This document shows, one piece after another, positions 54,818 through 63,604 of a stretch of DNA of 64,000 nucleotides. Under the pieces are notes generated by a model that was not told where the DNA came from, did no database searches, and saw only the letters and a list, made by a program, of their open reading frames with translations. The stretch is from Myxococcota bacterium (GTDB lineage: Bacteria; Myxococcota_C; UBA6777): the NCBI GenBank assembly GCA_023150835.1, contig JAKLKB010000043.1, forward strand, positions 1 to 64,000, given 5' to 3'. Position 1 is the stretch's first letter; each line of letters starts with the position of its first letter. Position numbers and translations under genes: made by a program.

Positions 54818-56440
54818 CTACACAGATTTGGTTTTCCACAGGTAATAGTCGTAATCGCCTTCGTAGACGCGGAGTTCGTGGCGGTCGATCTCGAAGACGC
54901 GGGTAGCGAGGGAGCGCAAGAAGTGGCGGTCGTGGCTGACGAGGATCACAGTGCCAGTGAAGTGCTTGAGTGCTCCAAGCAGGATATCGCGGGACTGGAT
55001 ATCGAGGTGGTTGGTGGGTTCGTCGAGGATCAGAAAGTTCAGGGGTTTGGCCAAGAGGATCGCCAGAGCAACTCGACTTTTTTCACCGCCCGACAAGATC
55101 GAGATATTCTTTTCCACCTCGTCGCCTTGAAACAAAAAGGCGGCAGCAAGGTTGCGTACAACGCCGACATTCATCTCGGGCATGGCTTCTTGAAGCGTGT
55201 CGACGATGCTTTTGTTGGGGGAGAGCGTTTCCATCGCGTGTTGGCTAAAGTAGCCGACGTTAACGCCCGTCCCAAGGGTAAAGACGCCACTTGTCGCTTC
55301 AGTTTGGCCAGCGAGGATCTTGAGGAAAGTAGACTTTCCTGCGCCGTTGACACCGACCACAGCGATCTTGTCGCCGCGTCGGATCATGCCGCTTGCACCG
55401 CGAAAGACGAGTTTTTCGCCACCTTGCATCAGCGGCCAGACCTTGGAGAGGTGGTCGAATTTGACGACTTCATCGCCGCTGCGCGGGGGGGGATTGAACT
55501 GAAAGCGCACAGTGCGTTGTTCTGCGGGGATCTCGATCCGTTCGATCTTGTCGATCTTTTTGATGCGGGATTGCACTTGGGCAGCATGAGAGGCTCGCGC
55601 CTTAAATCGCGCAATGAAGGCTTCCTCTTTGGCCAGTTTTTCTTGTTGGCGATTGAAGCTGGCGACCAAGTTTTCTTTGCGGATCTCGCGCTCACGTTCG
55701 TAAAAGTCGTAGTTTCCCGTGTAAGAAGTGACCGTCTGGTTTTCGATGGCGACGATGGTCTTGATCAGGCGATTCATAAATTCGCGGTCGTGGCTGGTCA
55801 TCACCAACGCACCTTCGTAGGTATTGAGCAGCCAGTCTTCGAGCCAGATGATCGACTCGACATCCAAGTGGTTGGTGGGTTCATCCAAAAGCAACACATC
55901 GGGATTTTGAAGCAGCACCCGCGCCAAAGCGATGCGCATCTTCCATCCGCCGCTGAAAGACTCGACAGGTCGGTGATAATCGTCAGGGCCGATCCCCAGC
56001 CCTGTAAGAATCGTCTGTGCGCGCACTTCAAGGTCGTAGCCACCGCGCTTTTCGAATTGCTCCATCGCTTCGCCATAACGCTCCAACAATTTTTCCATCG
56101 CATCGGCATCCATCGGCTTGCTCATCGCGGCTTCCATCTGCGCGATCTCTTGGCCGAGGCGCACCACATCAGCAGAGACTGCCTTGACCTCTTCGAGCGC
56201 CGAACGACCGGCCATATCGCCCACGCTTTGCGAAAAGTAGCCGATCACAGTCTGTTTGGCGATGCTGACTTCGCCCTCATCGGGCGCTTCTTGTCCCACG
56301 ATCAAGCGAAAGATCGTACTTTTTCCTGCGCCATTGGGTCCCACCAGACCGATCCGACTGTGCGGCAAGATCTGAAAGTTGGCCCCAGAAAACAACACTT
56401 GCGCCCCATGACGCACCGTCACTTGATTGATGTGGATCAT
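54818..56440 (-). CDS. ABC-F family ATP-binding protein
   Basis: Two ABC cassettes: GLVGPNGAGKSTIF/ESFSGGWKMRIALARVLLQNPDVLLLDEPTNHLD and AVVGVNGAGKSTFLK/ILSGGEKSRVALAILLAKPLNFLILDEPTNHLD; linker between; no TM. Confidence 0.92.
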   Translation of the reverse strand: MIHINQVTVRHGAQVLFSGANFQILPHSRIGLVGPNGAGKSTIFRLIVGQEAPDEGEVSIAKQTVIGYFSQSVGDMAGRSALEEVKAVSADVVRLGQEIAQMEAAMSKPMDADAMEKLLERYGEAMEQFEKRGGYDLEVRAQTILTGLGIGPDDYHRPVESFSGGWKMRIALARVLLQNPDVLLLDEPTNHLDVESIIWLEDWLLNTYEGALVMTSHDREFMNRLIKTIVAIENQTVTSYTGNYDFYEREREIRKENLVASFNRQQEKLAKEEAFIARFKARASHAAQVQSRIKKIDKIERIEIPAEQRTVRFQFNPPPRSGDEVVKFDHLSKVWPLMQGGEKLVFRGASGMIRRGDKIAVVGVNGAGKSTFLKILAGQTEATSGVFTLGTGVNVGYFSQHAMETLSPNKSIVDTLQEAMPEMNVGVVRNLAAAFLFQGDEVEKNISILSGGEKSRVALAILLAKPLNFLILDEPTNHLDIQSRDILLGALKHFTGTVILVSHDRHFLRSLATRVFEIDRHELRVYEGDYDYYLWKTKSV

Positions 56441-56589
56441 CGAAATACTCCATCCATACGGCAAGATCGCGTTTCAACAACAACGCTTGTTCCCCAAAAT
56501 CGCCGCATCATACAAATGCCCCCCCTGTATGACAAGCACAAAACGCCTTGGGTGCTTTTGATGGCGCGTAGGAGTTACGCAGTCGGATG

Positions 56590-56727
56590 ATCTTGTGGGG
56601 CGAGGTACCATACCCCGCCATAGAACCCCCTTGACCCCGTGATGGGCGAAAAGCTCACCGTTTTTCAAGCCAACGACTCTGTCACTTGGACGGCCGCGAG
56701 CACGGGGGTTTTTTGGCCGACTGCGCA
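56590..56727 (+). repeat. Repeat family B copy (diverged)
   Basis: cccccttgaccccgtgatgggcgaaaagctcaccgtttttcaagccaacgactctgtcacttggacggccgcgagcacgggggttttttggcc. Confidence 0.85.
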
Positions 56728-56741
56728 AATCCTCTCCGCGT

Positions 56742-58691
56742 TTAGGGCGTTTCGATACCGGTGAAATCGCGGCAGATCCCCATCGCTTCGGTCACGATGT
56801 CATGTTGTTCGCGTGTCAGCGTGCGATAAAATCCATCGGAGGCGACACGATAGGCTTCTTCGGGAGTCATACCGATGGCTTCAAGCCGCGCAGCATCTTC
56901 GCGGATGGTCTGCTGGACGTGTTCGCGTAGCTGGGCTTTGGCGTGTTCACGATCGGATTGGCTGTCAAAGATGTTGCCGATAAAAGAAGCGATGGTTCCG
57001 CCGATCACAAGGGCCACTCCAAATGGAGCGCCCACGCCCGTTGCGATCATCGCGGCCCCCACAAGCGCCGCGCCATTGCCGATCACTTCGGCTGCGGCTC
57101 CTGCGTTGGGGTTGCTTTGATAATCGCCGATGCTCATCGCAAAGCCCAAGCCAGCACCGAGCGGGCCAAGAACCTTGCTTGCGGTACTCGCAAACCCCGC
57201 AACAGTAGCGGCTGAGTTCACAAACCGCCCAGAGTTGGCCAGATACGTCGCTGCGGCTCCCACGATATCTGCACCAGAAGCCGCTGTTTGGACCATGCTG
57301 GTGATCGCAGCGTCCCACTGGCCTTTTCCAACAGAGTCGATGGTTCCGGCGATGCCAAACACAAGGCCCGCAGACGCAAGCCCCACCCCCAGAGGCGTAT
57401 TGCCGAGTTCACCAAGCGCCGCCGTCATCTCCGAAGGACTCAAGAACTGGCCTTGCGCCATCGGCGCAAAGATCGCATGGGCTTGTTGCAACGCCACCCC
57501 AAGACTGGTCGCCGCTGAGCCTGTTCCTGAGACAGTCTCCAACAACGACGGATTTTGCTGGAGTTGCTCGATCAGCGTCGTCATCTGTGCAGCCGCTGCG
57601 GCAGGATCTCCGCTCGCTAATTGGAGATATTCGTTGGCCGCCGTCCCAAGGGCAGAACCAAGGATCTCCCCGTTGATCGAGGAAAGCTGATCGCGAAACA
57701 CTTCGCGAAGGCGAGGATCGGCGTTGACGCTGTTGACCCATTGTGCTGTTTGTGCGCCAAAGCCGGGGGTCGAAGCAAGAGTCCGATATCCGTCCGCAAT
57801 AAACGAAGCCATCTGTGGTTGAAACGTTGAATCCGACAGCATCGCTGTTTGGGCTTCGGAGAGCTCGCGTTGCAGGTTTCGGGCAGCTTGTTGTTGTGCA
57901 TCGTAGAGAGGCTGATGTTCGCGACGGTATTGTTCGATATAGGCTTGTTGTTGGGTCGGCGTCAGATTGTTGCCAAACGAAGCGATATCACGGGCAAGAT
58001 CAGCTTCTGCCTGTTTCACAGCGTCGTTGGCTGATTCGTAGCTCCGTTGCGCATTTTGCAATTCGTTGATGTGCTGCACATTCGCCGGAGGGCCCGGGAC
58101 AACTGGCGTTGGTGGCGTGTTTGGTGGTGTGGTCGCAGGCGGTGTTGCCGTCGGCGGCGTAGTCGTCGTGGGTGGCGTCGTGGGTGGAGCTGTCGGTGTG
58201 GGTGGAGCTGTCGGTGTGGGTGGAGCCGTTGGTGTGGGTGGAGCCGTCGGTGTGGGTGGAGCCGTCGGTGTGGCCGTCGGTGTCGCGGTTGGTGTCGCGG
58301 TTGGTGTCGCGGTTGGTGTCGCGGTCGGTGTCGCGGTTGGTGTCGCGGTCGGTGTCGCGGTCGGTGTCGCGGTTGGTGTCGCGGTTGGTGTGGCCGTACT
58401 GGGTGCAGAAGTTTGGCGGGATTGAAGGCTTTGGGAGAGCTGCTTCGAGAAAAATTGAGCGGTGTTTCGCACGTCACCAAGGCTGTGTTGTGCGGCTTTG
58501 CGCAGCCCACCGATCTGCTCGGAAGACAGGCTTTGGGACGAAGATGGGGGGGGATTTTGTTTGGCTTGTTGAGTGGCTTTCTGAGCTTCGGCAGCTTTTT
58601 GGGCTTCCGCAGCACGGCGAGCTTCGGCAGCTTTTTGGGCTTCCGCAGCACGGCGAGCTTCATCGGATCGAGAAGAAGAAACTTTTGACAT
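56742..58691 (-). CDS. Large protein with AAEAQKAAEARR N-terminus and TATP/TAPPTP repeat stalk; candidate surface/secreted protein
   Basis: Start MSKVSSSRSDEARRAAEAQKAAEARR; VNTR stalk; hydrophobic Gly/Ala-rich C-terminal half. Longer ORF to 59021 enters a family B repeat. Confidence 0.72.
   Translation of the reverse strand: MSKVSSSRSDEARRAAEAQKAAEARRAAEAQKAAEAQKATQQAKQNPPPSSSQSLSSEQIGGLRKAAQHSLGDVRNTAQFFSKQLSQSLQSRQTSAPSTATPTATPTATPTATPTATPTATPTATPTATPTATPTATPTATPTAPPTPTAPPTPTAPPTPTAPPTPTAPPTTPPTTTTPPTATPPATTPPNTPPTPVVPGPPANVQHINELQNAQRSYESANDAVKQAEADLARDIASFGNNLTPTQQQAYIEQYRREHQPLYDAQQQAARNLQRELSEAQTAMLSDSTFQPQMASFIADGYRTLASTPGFGAQTAQWVNSVNADPRLREVFRDQLSSINGEILGSALGTAANEYLQLASGDPAAAAAQMTTLIEQLQQNPSLLETVSGTGSAATSLGVALQQAHAIFAPMAQGQFLSPSEMTAALGELGNTPLGVGLASAGLVFGIAGTIDSVGKGQWDAAITSMVQTAASGADIVGAAATYLANSGRFVNSAATVAGFASTASKVLGPLGAGLGFAMSIGDYQSNPNAGAAAEVIGNGAALVGAAMIATGVGAPFGVALVIGGTIASFIGNIFDSQSDREHAKAQLREHVQQTIREDAARLEAIGMTPEEAYRVASDGFYRTLTREQHDIVTEAMGICRDFTGIETP
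58184..58400 (-). repeat. Coding VNTRs (18-bp TAPPTP and 12-bp TATP units)
   Basis: ggtgtgggtggagcYgtY x5 followed by ggtgtcgcggtY x~11. Confidence 0.95.
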
Positions 58692-58898
58692 AGCGAACCT
58701 CCAAAGAACGCAAAGAACCTGCCCGATATCGACAAGTTTTGCTTTGTTAGCGAAGCGATCATCAACACCAAAAAGGCGAATTGAACGAGCTTTGGATGAG
58801 AAGCTATCACGCCAAAAAGATATCAAACACACCTTTCGTTCAAGGCCAAAGCGACACCGAATCAAGAGAGAAGTAAATACAAGTTGACTTGTTAACAA

Positions 58899-59042
58899 AA
58901 AACCCCGTGTTCGCGCCACTTCAAGCGGCAGCGCTATCGGTTTGAAAAACGCCTGTTCGCCCCGCCAATGCAGGGTCAAGGGAGCGCGCTCCCTTGTGGG
59001 GTGTGGGGTAAAACCCCACAAAAACCATCGAACTGTGCAAGC
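58899..59042 (-). repeat. Repeat family B copy
   Basis: aaaccccgtgttcgcgccacttcaagcggcagcgctatcggtttgaaaaacgcctgttcgccccgccaatgcagggtcaagggagcgcgctcccttgtggggtgtggggtaaaaccccac. Confidence 0.93.
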
Positions 59043-59063
59043 CGTATCGGCTCCAAGAGCCGA

Positions 59064-60203
59064 TCACCCGATCCCAAAAGAGCGCATCAGCACCCAATAG
59101 AGGGCGATAGCAAGAACAACAGCGTTGAGGAAGCGTTGCCAGCGCCGTCCATCTTTGGCGAGCAGTAGGCGTTGCAACAGCGGAAAGGCGACCACTACGA
59201 TCGCGATCTGGCCGATCTCGACGCCTAGATTGAAAGAGAACAGGGCAGGCAAAAGCCCTTGGGCTTGGGGATGGATCTTGTCTCGCAGGACATAAGAAAA
59301 ACCGAAGCCGTGGATCAAGCCGAACACAGCAGCCATCCACGCTCGAAGTTTCATGGAAGGCGCATCGCGCCAGATATTTTCTGCGGCGATTAGGGCGATA
59401 GAAAGAGCGATCACCACTTCGACAGGGCGTTCGGGTAGTGCGAGGATTTGAAGGGCACTCAAGATCAACGTGACGCTGTGGCCAAGTGTAAAGGCCGTAA
59501 TAATCCAGAGCAATTGACCAAGGCGAGCCACCGCAAACAACAAGACGATCAAAAACAAGACGTGATCGTAGCCGATCCAGATATGCCATATGCCTTCCCA
59601 AAGAAAGGCCCCGATCAAGGCATGGCCTTGTGGAAGCGTGGATTTCGTCGGTGGGTGGGGCGATGTGGAGGTCGGAGTAGTTGTGGGCGGATCAAAGTGC
59701 AGCGTGTATGTTGGGAAAAACTGGGAGATGACGGTGCGGCGGGCAGGTTTTCCATCGATCTCGATCTGGACGTAATGGCGATGGCCGCCCTGATCCTCAA
59801 GCAAGATCTTGTTTTCGATCAAGACCGAACCAAGGGGCTTTGTGCAAGCGCGCTTTTGGAAGAACAAGATCCGCCGCCCACCTTGTCCCCAACGCATCTG
59901 TTGTTCGTACACGCGGCACAAAGCGTCGTTGTTACTGATCAAGAGGCGACTTGCGAGATAACGCTCGATCGGATCACGCGCCGCCTCAAGCGATCGCAGC
60001 GGGACGCGCTTGGTTTGGGGATCTTCGAGTTTGAGATAAGAGCCGACATCTTGGGCGCTCACCGAAAGTCCTACCGAGATATCCGCCTGAGCGGTGTCGA
60101 TCTTGAGGCGCATCTGCCCGGGAGAAGTCATGTGTGCTTGCGCATCAGCGGCCCCTCCAAAGAAGACGAGCGCCCCGAGGACAAAAGAAAAAATCTTGAT
60201 CAT
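59064..60203 (-). CDS. HupE/UreJ-like membrane protein
   Basis: GIWHIWIGYDHVLFLIVLLF, TAFTLGHSVTLIL, GLIHGFGFSYVL, FNLGVEIGQIAIV; signal MIKIFSFVLGALVFFGGAADAQAH. Confidence 0.87.
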   Translation of the reverse strand: MIKIFSFVLGALVFFGGAADAQAHMTSPGQMRLKIDTAQADISVGLSVSAQDVGSYLKLEDPQTKRVPLRSLEAARDPIERYLASRLLISNNDALCRVYEQQMRWGQGGRRILFFQKRACTKPLGSVLIENKILLEDQGGHRHYVQIEIDGKPARRTVISQFFPTYTLHFDPPTTTPTSTSPHPPTKSTLPQGHALIGAFLWEGIWHIWIGYDHVLFLIVLLFAVARLGQLLWIITAFTLGHSVTLILSALQILALPERPVEVVIALSIALIAAENIWRDAPSMKLRAWMAAVFGLIHGFGFSYVLRDKIHPQAQGLLPALFSFNLGVEIGQIAIVVVAFPLLQRLLLAKDGRRWQRFLNAVVLAIALYWVLMRSFGIG

Positions 60204-60232
60204 GTAGAACTCACGCAATTGGTTTGTTGGAT

Positions 60233-60467
60233 GGGGCGCTGCCCCATACGCGCCTTGTTAAGGTGGAAACCTCGTAGAGTCGGTCTTGATCGCCTTTTTT
60301 TTTGTTCTCCCCCCCTCAATCCCCCCGTGAACGGGGGGAAGTTGGAACGGGCAGCGTCTGCATTTCGTGCATACAGCGTGCGTCATGAAAAAACAAAATC
60401 CCCGATGCTTCCGACTTTCGCTCCCTCCCCTGTTCACGGCGACTTTCGCTCCCTCCCCTGTTCACGG
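60233..60467. repeat. Repeat family C, copy 2 (inverted relative to copy 1)
   Basis: Reverse complement of 1-205; contains an extra 26-bp direct duplication cgactttcgctccctcccctgttcac. Confidence 0.92.
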
Positions 60468-60508
60468 GGGAGGGCGGGGTGGGGGGCTTTCCTCCGCTTC
60501 ACCCAACG

Positions 60509-60650
60509 CCTATGGGGCGCTGCCCCAAACCCCGCAAGGGAGCGCGGCTCCCTTAACCCCGTGTTGGCGAAGAGAACACTGTTTTTCACACCAACGACTC
60601 TCTCGCTTGATGCCACACGAACGCGGGTCTTTTTTTGCAACGGCGTCACT
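60509..60650 (+). repeat. Repeat family B copy
   Basis: tatggggcgctgccccaaaccccgcaagggagcgcggctcccttaaccccgtgttggcgaagag...accaacgactctctcgcttgat...acgaacgcgggtctttttt. Confidence 0.9.
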
Positions 60651-60654
60651 CAAT

Positions 60655-61980
60655 TCACGGATGCCTTGGGAGGTAGGAGCGCGGGTTGATGGGGTGCTTG
60701 TGCAAAAAGAGTCCGAAGTGCAAGTGAGGCCCCGTGGAGCGGCCCGTCGATCCGATGCTGCCGATACGTTGTCCCGAAGAGACAGGATCTTTGGGCGTTG
60801 CAAGGATCTGCGAAAGATGGCAATACAACGTGCGATAACCACGCGCATGTTCGAGAAGAACCCCCATTCCACACGATCCCATCCATCCTGCGTGCAAGAC
60901 GACTCCCTCCGCTGCCGCAAAGACCGGACTTCCAAACGGTGCCACGATATCGATGCCCTGATGAAAGCGCTGTTTCCGATGAAAAGGATCGCTGCGCAAA
61001 CCAAAACCACTGCTGATCGCGCCACGTGCAGGCCAACGCAAAAACGAAGTCGGTTCTCGAAAGCGATCGAGGTCTCGCTCCGTAAAGACCAACGGTGGGC
61101 GTGTATCGCTGTCCAACGCATCTCCTTTGGGCGCGTTGTGCATCGAAGAAGTCGTGGGCGCTGAAGATATCGCAGAGGCCGATGATGTCGATGGTTCAGG
61201 GGAGTTCATACGGTAGGTTTGGGTCAACAGCAAGGAGTTAGGGGGGGGGTGAGTTTGCGCGGTACGGGAGGGCGAGATCGTGCGAGAAGGCGTGAGCCTT
61301 GGAGGCGATGGGTGGTATCGAAGATCAAGAAGCATGATTGTGCGGACGATCCGCAACGAAAGAGATTCGGGGAAGCCTGAGAAGCGGTTGCGATCGCGAT
61401 CTCCTTCGATCTCAAGCAGATGTCGATAGGCTTGCCAAGCGGCTGCCGTCAGACAACGGCTCGGCTGTCCAAGGCTGTTAAGCAAAGAGAACCAGCGTTG
61501 TTGTCGCGCAGAAGGCGTATCGACGGCCAATAACGCACACACCCGCCGCTGAAGCCCAAGTAAAGCTGCTTTACAGATCTTCTCGTGTGCGTGGGCCTTC
61601 AAAACGATGCTCTTATCGGTTGTGTGGGTCTTATCGGTTGTATGGGTCTTATCGGTTGTGTGGATCTTGTCGGTTGTATGGGTCTTGTCGTTTGTGTGGA
61701 TCTTGTCGTTTGTGTGGATCTTGTCGTTTGTGTGGGTCTTCAAAACCATGCGGCGACAGACAGCCGAAAGAGGATGAGCAGGAGACAGCGTTTGAGACGG
61801 AATAACCGAGGAAGAACGAGCGGCGGTGTGAGCGGATCGATCATGGGGATAGGCTTTTGTGGAGAGAAGCGGAGCGTTGGGGTGGATGGTGTGCGAAGGC
61901 GTACAAGCGGAAGATATCAACGCGAAGAAGGCAAGGAAAAGAAAGGCAGGGGAGTTGAAAGAAAGGTGTGACACAAACAT
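60655..61980 (-). CDS. M23-family metallopeptidase (LytM) lipoprotein
   Basis: GLRSDPFHRKQRFHQGIDIVAPFGSPVFAAAEGVVLHAGW (HxxxD) ... GRSTGPHLHFGL (HxH); HTNDKI/HTTDKT repeats. Confidence 0.88.
   Translation of the reverse strand: MFVSHLSFNSPAFLFLAFFALISSACTPSHTIHPNAPLLSTKAYPHDRSAHTAARSSSVIPSQTLSPAHPLSAVCRRMVLKTHTNDKIHTNDKIHTNDKTHTTDKIHTTDKTHTTDKTHTTDKSIVLKAHAHEKICKAALLGLQRRVCALLAVDTPSARQQRWFSLLNSLGQPSRCLTAAAWQAYRHLLEIEGDRDRNRFSGFPESLSLRIVRTIMLLDLRYHPSPPRLTPSRTISPSRTAQTHPPPNSLLLTQTYRMNSPEPSTSSASAISSAPTTSSMHNAPKGDALDSDTRPPLVFTERDLDRFREPTSFLRWPARGAISSGFGLRSDPFHRKQRFHQGIDIVAPFGSPVFAAAEGVVLHAGWMGSCGMGVLLEHARGYRTLYCHLSQILATPKDPVSSGQRIGSIGSTGRSTGPHLHFGLFLHKHPINPRSYLPRHP
61607..61745 (-). repeat. 15-bp coding tandem repeat (KTHTTDK/KIHTNDK)
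   Basis: gtcttRtcggttgtRtgg / atcttgtcgtttgtgtgg repeated. Confidence 0.9.
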
Positions 61981-62013
61981 GGTGTATCCGTGTATGTTTG
62001 AAGAAACGCCAAG

Positions 62014-63504
62014 ATGCAGAGTGTATCCGAGGGCAAAAGCGAAGACAAGAGAGGCAGAGAGGCAGAAATGCAGGAGAGATCCAAGCAGAGCGGTTGGAAA
62101 CTGTTATTTGATGGGGGGACGGTGATCTTGGAAGCCCCCAAGGATCTAGGGGGATCGCCACCACCGCCTGAGCTGCGGTACGACGAGCGGATCGGGTATT
62201 ATCGGGCGCGGGGGATGGATTATCGGCGGGTTCGGACATGGGTGCATCGGCTTGGCGTCGATTACACCGATGAAGCCGAACAATACAACCGATTGGAGTT
62301 AAAGCCACATTACAAGCGAGAGGCTCGGCCCTATCAGGCCGAAGGTATCGCTGCATGGAAGGCCGCAGGAAAGCGGGGATTGATCTTGTTGCCGACGGGG
62401 ACAGGGAAATCCTTTGTGGCGGAGTTGGCGATGATGGAGACCCAACGTTCGACGTTGGTGGTGGCACCCACGATCGACTTAATGAACCAATGGTACGAGA
62501 TCTTGTCCTCTTCTTTTCAGCGGAGTGTCGGGCTTTTGGGGGGAGGTTATCACGAGATCGAAGATATCACGGTGAGTACATACGACTCGGCTTATCTGCA
62601 CATGGAACGGCTCGGAGGGCGTTTTGGGCTGTTGATCTTTGATGAAGTGCATCACTTGCCGGGGCCGAGTTATCTGTACGCAGCGGAATGTTGTATTGCG
62701 CCGTTTCGGCTCGGACTGACGGCGACACTCGAACGCCCCGATGGTCGGCATCAATTGTTGGATGAGGTCGTGGGTCCGATCGTGTATCATCGCTCGATTC
62801 GAGAGTTGGCGGGTGAGTACCTTGCGGAGTACGATGTGGAACAGATCACGGTGGAGCTCGATCCTGACGAGTTTATCGAGTACACCGAAGCGCGTGAAGT
62901 GTACCGAAGCTTCGTGAGAGAAAAAGGGATCCGATTTGGTGGTCCGCAAGGATGGGGACAGTTTGTGTTGGTGAGCAGCCGAAGCGCAGTGGGTCGGCGG
63001 GCAATGAAAGCCTACCAAACCGCCCGTCGATTGGCGCTTTCAGCGCCATCCAAGCTGCGCGATCTGGAGGGCTTGTTGCGGCGGCACAAAAAAGACCGTG
63101 TGATCATCTTTACAAATGACAACGACTCGGTCTATCGGATTAGTCGGCGTTTTTTGATTCCTGCGATCACGCATCAAACCGATGCGAAGGAGCGCAAAGA
63201 GATCCTCAGCCGCTTTAATGAAGGGATCTACCCTTGCTTGGTGACTTCTCGCGTGTTGAACGAAGGCGTGAACGTGCCAGACGTGAACGTCGGGATCATC
63301 TTGAGCGGGACAGGAAGCGTGCGCGAACATGTGCAGCGGTTGGGGCGGATCTTGCGAAAGCAGCCCGACAAACGCGCAACCCTCTACGAGATCGTCACCG
63401 CCAACACCGTCGAGCAGTACGTCAGCGAACGGCGGCGCGAACACGACGCCTACCGCCGAGACGAAGAACAAGATCCCGAGCCTGAACCTGATATGCAGGA
63501 CTGA
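62014..63504 (+). CDS. XPB/Rad25-like DEAD/DEAH helicase
   Basis: LILLPTGTGKSFVAE, TLVVAPTIDLMNQW, LLIFDEVHHLPG, RLGLTATLERPDGR, VIIFTNDNDSVY, GTGSVREHVQRLGRILR. Confidence 0.9.
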   Translation: MQSVSEGKSEDKRGREAEMQERSKQSGWKLLFDGGTVILEAPKDLGGSPPPPELRYDERIGYYRARGMDYRRVRTWVHRLGVDYTDEAEQYNRLELKPHYKREARPYQAEGIAAWKAAGKRGLILLPTGTGKSFVAELAMMETQRSTLVVAPTIDLMNQWYEILSSSFQRSVGLLGGGYHEIEDITVSTYDSAYLHMERLGGRFGLLIFDEVHHLPGPSYLYAAECCIAPFRLGLTATLERPDGRHQLLDEVVGPIVYHRSIRELAGEYLAEYDVEQITVELDPDEFIEYTEAREVYRSFVREKGIRFGGPQGWGQFVLVSSRSAVGRRAMKAYQTARRLALSAPSKLRDLEGLLRRHKKDRVIIFTNDNDSVYRISRRFLIPAITHQTDAKERKEILSRFNEGIYPCLVTSRVLNEGVNVPDVNVGIILSGTGSVREHVQRLGRILRKQPDKRATLYEIVTANTVEQYVSERRREHDAYRRDEEQDPEPEPDMQD

Positions 63505-63604
63505 GTGCAGATGCCGCAAAGAGCGAAGCACCGCCATTCGAAAGAGGTGAACAAGCCGATGGGAACGAAGCGAACAAGCCGATGAGATGGAGGAGAAAGA
63601 GCGG

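Noticed and set aside
54878-56590. 570-aa ORF antisense to the ABC-F gene
   Set aside because: Fully overlaps a gene with unambiguous Walker/signature motifs on the other strand
58184-58400. Possible CRISPR-like array from regular repeats
   Set aside because: No unique spacers; 12- and 18-bp units are in frame and encode TATP/TAPPTP. The same reasoning applies to 35127-35431 and 61607-61745
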